37,000 nucleotides of DNA from DASQPR01 sp035263025 (GTDB lineage Bacteria; Actinomycetota; Actinomycetes; Mycobacteriales; Micromonosporaceae): positions 1-37,000 of the forward strand of contig DATFRR010000175.1 in NCBI GenBank assembly GCA_035263025.1, written 5' to 3'. The notes below the pieces were generated by a model. It ran no database searches. It was not told the origin of the DNA and saw nothing but the letters and a program-made list of their open reading frames with translations. Numbering within the stretch: the first letter of the stretch is position 1; each line of letters opens with the position of its first letter. Shown here in pieces: positions 15,592 through 24,683 of this stretch. The translations under genes were made by a program, and so were the position numbers.

Positions 15592-15876
15592 TCAGCCGCC
15601 ACCACCGCTGCGGCGGTTGCTGTAGGCGCGCGGTCCGTGCACAAGATTCGTCCGACCCGGCAGGATCTTGCCGACCGGGCGCGGCTGCGCGCCGTGCTTG
15701 CCCTTCGCGCGGCGTTGCGCGCGGTTCATGGGTACGTCCTCGATCGGCTGATCAGGGTCAGCGTCCGCGGAGGTCGCGTCGGTCGCCGCGTCCGCTGGTG
15801 CGACCTTTGGCGCACGTGCCGGTGCTTCGGTCCGCCGCGGTGCCTTGCCGTTGCTGGATGACTTGCGGGCTGGCAT
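15592..15876 (-). CDS. Small basic disordered protein, conserved hypothetical
   Basis: The product is 94 residues from ATG 15876, which has an excellent AAGGAG six bases upstream; the longer frame reaching 16485 is rejected. The N-terminal half is Ala/Pro/Asp-rich and lacks order. The C-terminal half holds MNRAQRRAKGKHG, GRTNLVHGPRAYSNRR and a Gly tail. The NRAQRRAxK type of motif recurs in small actinobacterial hypothetical proteins, and its strong positive charge suggests nucleic-acid or ribosome binding. This is inference only. The gene is monocistronic. A three-copy 15-bp repeat lies in its upstream region. Confidence 0.75.
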   Translation of the reverse strand: MPARKSSSNGKAPRRTEAPARAPKVAPADAATDATSADADPDQPIEDVPMNRAQRRAKGKHGAQPRPVGKILPGRTNLVHGPRAYSNRRSGGGG

Positions 15877-16234
15877 GGGTATCTCCTTGGTACGAAAGAT
15901 GTCGTGACGGCTGATGTCGGGCCGGCTGATGTCGTAACTGCCGGGGCGGAGCGCCGACTGCGACGCGATGTGCGGCTCCGGGCGGGGGCGGCCCGCTGGC
16001 GACATCAAGGTCGGGGCGGTGCCGCGGTCGCATCCTAGGAGTACATGACGACCACCGTACCGGCGGCCCGAACCGTGCGCCAGCGCATAACGGCCGGTCA
16101 CGGTGCGTGTCGCCGCCATATGTTGGTTCCGAAGGCCGCCGTCGCGCGCGTCATCTCCACGGCTCTTATCGGCGGCTTGACGGATGCGGCGTCCCGCGGC
16201 GACGATGCGCGCGGCCGTCCGCGAGGGGTGTGAC
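15877..16234. other. Divergent intergenic region with 15-bp tandem repeat
   Basis: No supportable gene is present. The word gatgtcg occurs at 15898-15904, 15913-15919 and 15928-15934, each exactly 15 bases apart, within a ggctgatgtcg-type unit. It lies 20-60 bases upstream of the small basic protein gene (minus strand). The rest of the region must hold the promoter of the amine oxidase gene at 16235, but no convincing -35/-10 pair was found. Confidence 0.55.
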
Positions 16235-17524
16235 ATGCGCGTCGCTGTGATCGGAGCGGGCTTCGCGGGTCTCGCCGCCGCATCGGACCTAACAGATGCC
16301 GGCGTCGACGTCGTCGTGCTCGAGGCTCGGGACCGCGTGGGCGGCCGAGTCTGGTCGATGCCACTCGATGCGACGGATGCCACGTCGCCGGTGATCGAGC
16401 GCGGCGCCGAGTTCGTGCTCGACGGGTACGACACGATGGCTTGGTACGCGTCCCGGCTCGGTCTGACGCTCGCCGACACCGGCATGAGCTACTACGTTCG
16501 GCAGCCGGTCGGGGCGCCCGGTGTCAGCACCGCGACAATGATCGCCGCTGGCCGCCGACTCGCAGCCGCACTCGACGAGCAGCCGCGATGCTCGGTCACC
16601 GAGCTGGTGCGCGCCGTCGGGCTCGACCCGGCCGTGGCGGATGCCGTGGTGGCACGCGTCGAGATCTCCTGCGCTCAGCGCGCCGACCTGCTCGACGCCG
16701 AGGTGCTGAGGCACATCGCGGCGTTCGAGCCGCTGCCGAGCCATCGGGTGGCAGGCGGGAACGTGCAGATTGCCGAGCGCCTCGCACAGCGGATCGACCG
16801 CCGGATACGGCTCGGCTGCCCGGTCCGCGGCATCGACTGGACCAGCAGCTTCCACGTGACCGTCGACCTGACCCGCGGCCCGGCCGGCGACGTGACCGGC
16901 GGCGTGCATCGGTCCGGCCGAGGATTGGACGGGCCGGCCGTACGGCTGCTCACCGACGACGGCCCACTCGAGGCGGACCGTGTGGTGGTCGCCGTGCCGC
17001 TGCCGGTGCTGCGAGAGCTGCCGATCACGCCGTCGGTGCCGGCGTACCAACGCGACGTGTGGGCGTCGGCGGTGGTCGGCGTCGCGGCGAAGTTGCACGT
17101 GGCGCTGACGAGGCCGGCGGTCACCAGCGCGGTGATGTCGGTTCCGGACCGATTCTGGTCATGGACCGCGCGCGACGCGTCCGGTGCGGTGCCCGACGTG
17201 GTGAACTGTTTCGCCGGATCGCCGGCAGCACTCGACGGTCTGGCGGTCGCGGCTGGCCCGGACCGATGGGTGGAACGGCTGCGCGACACGCGTCCGGACC
17301 TCTCGATCGAGAGTGCCAGCGCGGTGCTGACCACGTGGGCCGACGATCCGTGGGCGCGGTGCGCGTACCTCGCCCAGCCTGTCGAGGGTGAGGTCGCCGC
17401 GACCGTCGGGCCGCTGCATTTCGCGGGCGAGCACTCGGCCGGCGAATGGACCGGGCTGATGGAAGGAGCGTTGCGCAGCGGCCGGCGTGCGGCGGCCGAG
17501 GTGCTCGCGGCCGGACCGCTGTAG
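16235..17524 (+). CDS. FAD-dependent amine oxidase family protein
   Basis: The product is 429 residues from ATG 16235, with GAGGGG six bases upstream. The dinucleotide-binding motif GAGFAG is at residues 7-12, Glu30 ends the second strand (VVVLEARDRVGGRVW), and the RxGGR signature of the flavin amine oxidase (MAO/polyamine oxidase/phytoene desaturase) family follows. RGAEFVLDGYD and the closing FAGEHSAGEWTGLMEGALRSGRRAA are the standard substrate-side and C-terminal FAD-binding segments. It would oxidise an amine or related substrate using O2, in the cytosol. There is no signal peptide. It stands alone, with a 358-base leader region and a 370-base trailer region. The substrate is unknown. Confidence 0.92.
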   Translation: MRVAVIGAGFAGLAAASDLTDAGVDVVVLEARDRVGGRVWSMPLDATDATSPVIERGAEFVLDGYDTMAWYASRLGLTLADTGMSYYVRQPVGAPGVSTATMIAAGRRLAAALDEQPRCSVTELVRAVGLDPAVADAVVARVEISCAQRADLLDAEVLRHIAAFEPLPSHRVAGGNVQIAERLAQRIDRRIRLGCPVRGIDWTSSFHVTVDLTRGPAGDVTGGVHRSGRGLDGPAVRLLTDDGPLEADRVVVAVPLPVLRELPITPSVPAYQRDVWASAVVGVAAKLHVALTRPAVTSAVMSVPDRFWSWTARDASGAVPDVVNCFAGSPAALDGLAVAAGPDRWVERLRDTRPDLSIESASAVLTTWADDPWARCAYLAQPVEGEVAATVGPLHFAGEHSAGEWTGLMEGALRSGRRAAAEVLAAGPL

Positions 17525-17894
17525 CGAAGCACCGCCCCCGGACTGCCCTAGCGGAGCACCGCTGCGGGGAGTAGTCGGTGATCTTGGATGGAACGACGCC
17601 GCGGCGCCAACCCGAAGGAAATTCGGGCAATTCCGGATCAGAGGGCATGCCGGGCGCGTACGGTTTTTTGCGAGGTCTGAAACTCCGTGATCACAGTGGT
17701 GACGTAGCCGACGCCTCATGAGAGCGTCTCGTCTTGAGGCGCTCTCACCTGTGCTCGGATTGGGCGAGTTGGTGTTCAGACTGGTCGCGGGTGTCGCGTT
17801 CCGGTCGGTCAGCCGGCTCGACCGAGGTCACCGCATCGGTCAGCGAAGCGCGGACGGCGCGCCGCCGGCCCGTACGAACCGGGACAATAGCCAC
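17525..17894. other. Gene-free spacer with three hairpin-forming repeats, upstream of hutD
   Basis: A small hairpin cccgaa-ggaaa-ttcggg (17611-17627) may end the amine oxidase transcript. Further on, cgcctca (17712-17718) pairs with tgaggcg (17735-17741), and tgagagcg (17719-17726) pairs with cgctctca (17740-17747). The two perfect stems interleave in the order A-B-A'-B' and share two bases, so they exclude each other or form a pseudoknot. An in-frame ATG at 17718 extends the hutD frame, but its translation is not family-like and I treat the region as non-coding. Confidence 0.55.
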
Positions 17895-18530
17895 GTGAGC
17901 GTACGGGTGCTGCGAGCCAACGACCGTGTCGCCGTGCCGTGGCGTAACGGTGCGGGCAGCACGCGAGAGGTGGCCGTCGGCGGCGCGGACGAGAGCGGCT
18001 TCGACTGGCGCGTCTCGCTCGCCGACATCGATCGCGACGGCCCGTTCTCCAGCTACGACGGCTACACCCGGGTCATGACGCTCGTACAGGGCGACGGCCT
18101 CGAGCTGATCTTGGATGGCGTACCGCATCGCGTCGAGCGCCGCAACGAGCCGTTCGCGTTCGACGGCGGTACGCCCGCGATGTGTCGGTTGTTCAGTGGT
18201 CCGGTGCTCGCGCTCAACGTGATCGGCCGCCGTGCGTCGGGCGTCGAAGTGATCCGTCCGACCGGCACGACTCGCATCGACGCGACCGGAGCGGTGGTCG
18301 CCGTTCTGCTCGACGGCGCGGCGCGGTTGTCCGCCGACTTCGAGGGCACCGCGGACCTGCCGACCACCGACGCCGACGAACTCGGCGGATACGACGCCGT
18401 GCTGATCGATCGGGCCGACGACGAGACCGGATCGCTGTGCCTCGCGCCATCGGTAGTCGGGACGGTGGTCGCGGTGGTACGGATCGGACAAGCGGCCGAC
18501 CGACCGTCGTCGTCTAGGCTGCGGTGGTGA
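17895..18530 (+). CDS. HutD/Ves family protein
   Basis: The product is 211 residues from GTG 17895. The family opening VRVLRANDRVAVPWRNGAGSTREVAV is followed by FDWRVSLADIDRDGPFSSYDGYTRVMTLVQGDG. These are the two most conserved blocks of the HutD/Ves bicupin family. HutD proteins are found with histidine-utilisation genes and Ves is a cold-related E. coli protein. The biochemical role is not settled, and no hut gene is present here. GACAAT lies seven bases before the GTG, so a leaderless transcript is possible. The stop overlaps the next gene's start as GTGA, which ties HutD to a GGR-family flavoprotein rather than to histidine metabolism. Confidence 0.9.
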   Translation: MSVRVLRANDRVAVPWRNGAGSTREVAVGGADESGFDWRVSLADIDRDGPFSSYDGYTRVMTLVQGDGLELILDGVPHRVERRNEPFAFDGGTPAMCRLFSGPVLALNVIGRRASGVEVIRPTGTTRIDATGAVVAVLLDGAARLSADFEGTADLPTTDADELGGYDAVLIDRADDETGSLCLAPSVVGTVVAVVRIGQAADRPSSSRLRW

Positions 18531-19774
18531 CCGGGCGGGCCGAGGACACCTGGGATGTCGCCGTGGTGGGCGGTGGTCCCGCCGGGCTTGCCGCGGCACG
18601 CGTGGCAGCGGCCAGCGGTGCGCGGACGGTCGTGCTGGAACGCGCCGCGCACCCGCGCTACAAGACGTGTGGCGGCGGATTGATCGGCGCATCCCTTGCC
18701 GCGGTCGCCGGACACGTCGACGTGCCGACGCGGGAACGCATCGACAGCGTGACGTTCACCCATCGTGGCCGACGCAGCGTGACGCGACGGGCGAGCGATG
18801 GTCCGGTGCTCGACATGGTCTGCCGCGAGGAGTTCGACTTCGCGTTGCGGAAGGCCGCGGTCGCCGCCGGTGCGGTGGTCCGGGAACACTCCACCGCGCG
18901 CGGCATCTCCGACGACGGCGAGCACCCGTCGGTACGGCTCGCGGACGGTACGTCGGTCGCGGCCCGTACGGTGATCGGCGCGGACGGGTCGTCCGGCGTG
19001 TCGGCACGGTACGTCGGCGTTGCGTACCAGCAGGTCGACCTCGGTCTCGAGGTGGAACTGCCGGTGCCGGCGCCGGTCGGCCACCGGTGGCGCGGGCGGG
19101 TGCTGTTGGACTGGGGTGACATTCCGGGCGCGTACGCGTGGGTCTTCCCCAAGGGCGACAAGCTCACTGTCGGCGTGATCGCCGCCCGTGGCGCCGGCGA
19201 CCAGACGAGGGCCTATCTTGCCGGATTCCGGCGCCGCATCGGGCTCGACCATGTGGCGCCCGAACAGGATTCCGGTCACCTGACGCGCTGCCGTTCCGAC
19301 GACTCGCCGTTGCGGCGCGGCGACGTGATCGTGGTGGGGGATGCGGCCGGCCTGCTCGATCCGTGGACGCGCGAGGGCATCAGTCATGCGCTGCGGTCCG
19401 GCGCGCTGGCCGGCGCCGCGGCGGCGCGTGGCGACCTCGACTCGTACGTCGACGCGGTGCACCGCGATCTCGTGCCGGAGATGACTGCCGGGCGGCGGCT
19501 GTTCGACGCGTTCGCGCGCCGGCCGGCGGCGTTCCACGCGGCGGTGGCCACTGGACCGGGATGGCGCGCATTCACCCGACTGTGCCGGGGCGACATCACG
19601 TTCGCGCGGTTCGCCGCGCATCCAGCTGCGCGAACCGCGATGTCACTGATCGAGCGCATCGGCGTTGCCGTCTCAACGCACGGCGCGCCGGCCAGCGCTG
19701 CCGTACCGGCACACGGCGCGCCGGCCGAACCTGCCGCACCCGACGGCGGCGCCGTGCGCAGCGCCCAGGCCTAG
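18527..19774 (+). CDS. Geranylgeranyl-reductase-family FAD-dependent oxidoreductase
   Basis: The product is 415 residues from GTG 18527, chosen for the 4-base overlap with hutD; GTG 18524 is also in frame. The FAD motif GGGPAG is at residues 15-20, followed by VVLERAAHPRYKTCGGGL. The second conserved block GADGSSGVSARYVG and the late block VVGDAAGLLDPWTREGISHALRSG complete the GGR/halogenase-like flavoprotein signature. Relatives saturate isoprenoid double bonds of menaquinone, lipids or other prenyl compounds, and this one may do the same at the membrane surface. No terpenoid gene is adjacent to confirm it. The C-terminus ends in two copies of an 11-residue THGAPASAAVP-type repeat (19676-19741) and looks disordered. 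Confidence 0.9.
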   Translation: MTGRAEDTWDVAVVGGGPAGLAAARVAAASGARTVVLERAAHPRYKTCGGGLIGASLAAVAGHVDVPTRERIDSVTFTHRGRRSVTRRASDGPVLDMVCREEFDFALRKAAVAAGAVVREHSTARGISDDGEHPSVRLADGTSVAARTVIGADGSSGVSARYVGVAYQQVDLGLEVELPVPAPVGHRWRGRVLLDWGDIPGAYAWVFPKGDKLTVGVIAARGAGDQTRAYLAGFRRRIGLDHVAPEQDSGHLTRCRSDDSPLRRGDVIVVGDAAGLLDPWTREGISHALRSGALAGAAAARGDLDSYVDAVHRDLVPEMTAGRRLFDAFARRPAAFHAAVATGPGWRAFTRLCRGDITFARFAAHPAARTAMSLIERIGVAVSTHGAPASAAVPAHGAPAEPAAPDGGAVRSAQA

Positions 19775-19776
19775 CC

Positions 19777-20691
19777 ATGTCGGTACGCGAACTCGTCGTG
19801 CTCGGCACGGCCAGCGCGGTGCCGACCCGCGAGCGCAATCACAACGGGTACCTGCTGCGCTGGGACGGCGAGGGCGTGCTGTTCGACCCGGGCGAGGGCA
19901 CGCAGCGTCAGATGACGCTGGCTGGCCTGTCCGGTGCCGACATCACCCGCATCTGCATCACGCACTTCCACGGCGACCACACGTTCGGCGTGCCGGGCAT
20001 CGTCGCGCGACTCGCCTCGGAACGGGTCGCACATTCGGTTGCCGTGCACTACCCGGCCGCCGGTGCGCACTACTTCGCGCGGCTGCGCTACGCGGCGGCG
20101 TACGACAACCGGGCGAATCTGCGCGAGCTGCCGGTGCTGCGCGACGGACTGGTCGACCGGACCCCGGTCGGTGACCTGCACGCGGCCGCGTTGTCGCACA
20201 CCGTCGACGCGTACGGCTATCGGCTCGTCGAGCCGGACGGCCGCCGCATGTTGCCCGATCGTCTCGCCGCCCACGGCGTTGCCGGGCCGGCGATCGCGCA
20301 ACTCCAGCGCGACGGCGAGATCGACGTCGGCGGCCGTACGGTGACGCTCGACGAGGTCAGCGAGCCGCGTCGCGGGCAGCGCTTTGCGTTCGTGATGGAC
20401 ACGCGGCTCTGCGACAACGTCTACGCGCTGGCGGTCGGCGCCGACATGCTCGTCATCGAGTCGACGTACCTTGACGCGGACGCCGGCATGGCGCGCGAGT
20501 GGGGCCATCTGACCGCGGCACAGGCCGGTCAGGTCGCGCAGCGGTGTGGCGTACGCACGCTCGTGCTGACGCACTTCTCGCAGCGCTATCCGAATCCGGC
20601 CGCGTTCGGTGCGGAGGCGGGCAGCCAATTCAACGGCGAGATCGTGGTCGCGTCGGACCTCGCCCGGGTACCCGTCCCGAAGCGAGTCTGA
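19777..20691 (+). CDS. rnz: Ribonuclease Z (tRNA 3'-processing endonuclease), MBL fold
   Basis: The product is 304 residues from ATG 19777, two bases after the previous stop. The first strand VVLGTASAVPTRERNHNGYLL and FDPGEGTQRQM are typical of RNase Z. The zinc motif HFHGDH is at residues 63-68, with further ligands His140 (LSHTVDAYGY), Asp207 (FVMDTRLC) and His265 (LTHFSQRY). Length matches the short bacterial form. It would cut tRNA precursors 3' of the discriminator base, producing ends for CCA addition. The tRNA-Leu in this window lacks an encoded CCA and is a natural kind of substrate. Its tight packing behind a GGR-like gene suggests co-transcription. Confidence 0.93.
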   Translation: MSVRELVVLGTASAVPTRERNHNGYLLRWDGEGVLFDPGEGTQRQMTLAGLSGADITRICITHFHGDHTFGVPGIVARLASERVAHSVAVHYPAAGAHYFARLRYAAAYDNRANLRELPVLRDGLVDRTPVGDLHAAALSHTVDAYGYRLVEPDGRRMLPDRLAAHGVAGPAIAQLQRDGEIDVGGRTVTLDEVSEPRRGQRFAFVMDTRLCDNVYALAVGADMLVIESTYLDADAGMAREWGHLTAAQAGQVAQRCGVRTLVLTHFSQRYPNPAAFGAEAGSQFNGEIVVASDLARVPVPKRV

Positions 20692-20701
20692 TCGACGGCG
20701 T

Positions 20702-20738
20702 GCCGGTGCGCGCGTGCCGGGGTCGCGGTCGCACCGGC
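20702..20738 (+). terminator. Hairpin after rnz
   Basis: Perfect 9-base arms gccggtgcg (20702-20710) and cgcaccggc (20730-20738) lie 10 bases after the rnz stop and 144 bases before pntAA. There is no T-tract. A terminator is likely, but a leader structure for pntAA is not excluded. Confidence 0.55.
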
Positions 20739-20881
20739 GTCGCGGCATATGCTTGCGCAGGTTGCCGACCCCGGCTCGTCAGCGTGCGGTGGGTTGGAGC
20801 AGGTCGGTTGCCGAGGACCGGCGCGGCTGTGGTCGCCGCGAACCGGCGGGCCACCCGCGGCTGGAGGAGGTTTCGCACCAC

Positions 20882-22072
20882 ATGGCGTTGAAGGTTGCGG
20901 CGATCAAGGAGACCGCGGCGGGGGAACGCCGTGTCGCGCTCACGCCGGAGGCGGTGGGGCGACTGAAGTCTCTGGACATCGACGTGCTCGTGGAGACCGG
21001 CGCGGGCGCCGCGTCCTGGTTCCCCGACGAGGCGTACGAACAGGCCGGCGCGGGCGTGATGGACGTCGACGAGGTGCGCAAGACCGCGGACGTGCTCGTG
21101 TCGGTCGGCCAGCCGGCGCCGGCGACGATTGCCGCGCTGCGGCCCGGACAGGTCGTCATCGGCCTGTTGCGACCGCTCACGGATCCGGGCTACGCCGCCG
21201 ACCTCGCGGCCGCCGGCGTGACCGCGATCAGTCTCGACGGGCTGCCGCGCACAGTCAGCCGCGCGCAGTCGATGGACGTGTTGAGCTCGCAGGCGAGCGT
21301 GGCGGGCTACCGTGCGGCGCTGCTCGCAGCGTCCGTGTATGACCGCTATTTCCCGCTGCTGGTGACCGCGGCTGGCACGGCGCGTCCGGCCGAAATCCTC
21401 GTGCTCGGCGCCGGCGTCGCAGGACTGCAGGCGATCGCGACGGCGCGGCGGCTCGGCGCGGTGGTCCGCGCCTACGACGTGCGGCCGGCATCCGCCGCGG
21501 AGGTGGAGTCGCTCGGTGCGCAGTTCCTGCGGCTGACGTCCGTGGCGGGCGGCGCCGGCGAAGGTGGGTACGCCCGCGCGCTGACCGCCGAGGAACAGCA
21601 GGCGCAACAGGCCGAGCTCATGTCGCACATCGCCAAGCACAACGTCGTCATCACCACCGCACAGGTGCCCGGTCGCCGGCCACCGCTGCTCGTCACGGAG
21701 GCGGCGGTGGCCGCCATGTCGCCCGGGTCCGTCATCGTCGATCTCGGTGCGAGCGAGTTTGGCGGCAACGTCGCCGGATCCCGGCCGGACGAGACGGTTG
21801 TGACGGGCAATGGCGTGACGATCGTGGGCGCCGGCAACCTCGCGGCCGACGCACCGGGCGCTGCATCGGCCGCGTACAGCCGCAATGTTTGTGCTCTTCT
21901 CACCCACCTGGTGCACGACGGCGAGTTGGCGATCGACCTGACCGACGAGATCCAGGCCGGCATCGTGATCACGCACGACGGTGCGGTCGTGCACGCCGCC
22001 ACCAACGCCGCGCTTAATCCGACCCCCGCCGCGACCGCCAGCGAAACCTCCGACCAAGGACGTGCCGGATGA
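20882..22072 (+). CDS. pntAA: NAD(P) transhydrogenase subunit alpha part 1 (domain I)
   Basis: The product is 396 residues from ATG 20882, with GGAGGAGG 11 bases upstream. It opens KVAAIKETAAGERRVALTPEAVGRL as in alanine dehydrogenase/PntA proteins. The dI nucleotide-contact loop SRAQSMDVLSSQAS (125-138) and the Rossmann motif GAGVAG (176-181) with Asp199 are present. This soluble domain binds NAD(H) and passes hydride to NADP(+) bound by domain III of PntB, coupled to proton entry. The gene ends in an ATGA overlap with pntAB. The three-gene split (AA, AB, B) is known in Rhodospirillum and is common in actinomycetes. The enzyme balances NADPH supply. Confidence 0.95.
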   Translation: MALKVAAIKETAAGERRVALTPEAVGRLKSLDIDVLVETGAGAASWFPDEAYEQAGAGVMDVDEVRKTADVLVSVGQPAPATIAALRPGQVVIGLLRPLTDPGYAADLAAAGVTAISLDGLPRTVSRAQSMDVLSSQASVAGYRAALLAASVYDRYFPLLVTAAGTARPAEILVLGAGVAGLQAIATARRLGAVVRAYDVRPASAAEVESLGAQFLRLTSVAGGAGEGGYARALTAEEQQAQQAELMSHIAKHNVVITTAQVPGRRPPLLVTEAAVAAMSPGSVIVDLGASEFGGNVAGSRPDETVVTGNGVTIVGAGNLAADAPGAASAAYSRNVCALLTHLVHDGELAIDLTDEIQAGIVITHDGAVVHAATNAALNPTPAATASETSDQGRAG

Positions 22073-22427
22073 CCCTGCTCGCCGCGTTCAGCATCTTCGT
22101 CCTCAGCCTGCTCGTGGGCTTCGAGGTGATCAGTAAGGTGCCGGCGACGCTGCACACGCCGTTGATGTCGGCGGCGAACTCGATCCACGGCGTGGTGCTC
22201 GTTGGCGCGATGCTGATCGCGGTCAGCGCAGACAATGCGATCGGCTACATCCTCGGCTTCATCGCGGCGGCGTTCGCCGGTATGAACGTGGTCGGCGGAT
22301 ATGTCGTCACCGACCGCATGCTCGGCATGTTCCGCAAGCGGCCGGTGCCGCCGGCGCCGCCCGCGGTGACCGCGGGCGACCCGGTGACGGAGTCGGTTGC
22401 CGACCGGCGCGACGCGGAGCTCACCCG

Positions 22428-22431
<4 letters not shown>
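22069..22431 (+). CDS. pntAB: NAD(P) transhydrogenase subunit alpha part 2 (membrane domain)
   Basis: The product is 120 residues from ATG 22069. Three to four hydrophobic helices are seen: LLAAFSIFVLSLLVGFEVI, the conserved SKVPATLHTPLMSAANSIHGVVLVGAMLIA block, and ILGFIAAAFAGMNVVGGYVVTDRMLGMF. The VTDRMLxMF ending of the last helix is diagnostic for PntAB. A disordered Pro/Ala tail of about 30 residues follows. It forms part of the proton channel with PntB. Both ends overlap neighbours by four bases (ATGA), so translation of the three genes is coupled. Confidence 0.95.
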
Positions 22432-23864
<1,433 letters not shown>

Positions 23865-23886
23865 GCGCGACGCTCGGCTCGCGCGC

Positions 23887-23981
23887 GTCCATGATCCGAA
23901 CGACTGCGGTCTCATTGTCGTGATCAAGGCCGGATTCGGACTCTGGACGACCACCAGACCGCGATCGTCGTGATCATGGAC
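23887..23981. repeat. REP-like imperfect inverted repeat between convergent genes
   Basis: Two 26-base arms (23887-23912 and 23956-23981) match as inverted copies at 21 of 26 positions, with gtccatgatc perfectly conserved at the outer ends. The gtcgtgatca word also appears twice inside. The 95-base element sits exactly between the pntB stop and the convergent gene at 23995, so it may terminate both transcripts. Its form resembles dispersed intergenic repeats of actinomycetes. This resemblance is from memory, not from a search. Confidence 0.7.
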
Positions 23982-23994
23982 ACCTGAGGAGATC

Positions 23995-24606
23995 TCAGCC
24001 GTACCCGACGGCGGCGCGCAACGCGATGTACCCACGCACGAGCGCCTGCCGTTCGGCGTCCAACGCGGGGCTCGACGGATCGCAACCGGCGGCCACCCAT
24101 GCGTCGGAGATCGCCATCGCCTCGGCGCGCGCTTTGGCGGCTGACTCGACACTCTCGACCGGCACGCTATACACGTGCGCGTAGAGCGAGGCGAGCGCGT
24201 CGACGAGCCGATCGTTGGTCGCGTCCGGGTAGGCGTCGCGGTGCTGCAGCTCACGATGGGCACGCCACCACCCGATCTCGAGTTCCGCGGCGTCCTTCAC
24301 GTTGAACACCTCGTCGTGGGCGGCCGCCACGAGTTCGTAGAACTTGCGCATCTGCGCGAGCGCCCCGGCGGCGTCGTTGTCCGGGAACGGTGCCCACAAC
24401 TGGTTGCCACGCAACACGTACCACGCACCTTGCAGGCTGCGCGGGAACGGCAACGCAAATCCGATGCGTACCATCGCAACGGCGGCGCGCAGGAACGTGA
24501 ACCATTGCCGTCGGTAGTACGCCACCCAGGCGTCGGCCTCGGCGAGCCCGAGGCGGACCGGGTCGAAGGTCCGCATCGCGCTCAGGTCGTCGGAGCGTTG
24601 GCTCAT
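23995..24606 (-). CDS. Conserved hypothetical protein, all-helical
   Basis: The 203-residue protein starts at ATG 24606. It is rich in Ala, Trp and aromatic residues without a signal peptide or clear membrane span. Recognisable landmarks are FDPVRLGLAEADAWVAYYRRQWFTFLRAAVAMVRIGF, NQLWAPFPDNDAAGALAQMRKFYELVAAAHDE and LEIGWWRAHRELQHRD. The evenly spaced aromatic and acidic residues suggest a helical bundle. I do not recognise the family. It is divergent from an NmrA-like gene with 77 bases between starts, which probably contains both promoters. Confidence 0.8.
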   Translation of the reverse strand: MSQRSDDLSAMRTFDPVRLGLAEADAWVAYYRRQWFTFLRAAVAMVRIGFALPFPRSLQGAWYVLRGNQLWAPFPDNDAAGALAQMRKFYELVAAAHDEVFNVKDAAELEIGWWRAHRELQHRDAYPDATNDRLVDALASLYAHVYSVPVESVESAAKARAEAMAISDAWVAAGCDPSSPALDAERQALVRGYIALRAAVGYG

Positions 24607-24683
24607 GTCCGGCAGTGTCGCATCGGCCGGGCGATCGCGCCGCGCAAGCGGGCGCCCCGTTCGCGGCGAGGCAGAATGTGTGC

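Noticed and set aside
17718..17894. N-terminal extension of hutD starting at ATG 17718
   Set aside because: The first 59 residues do not resemble HutD, and the ATG lies in the interleaved hairpins. The family start fits GTG 17895.
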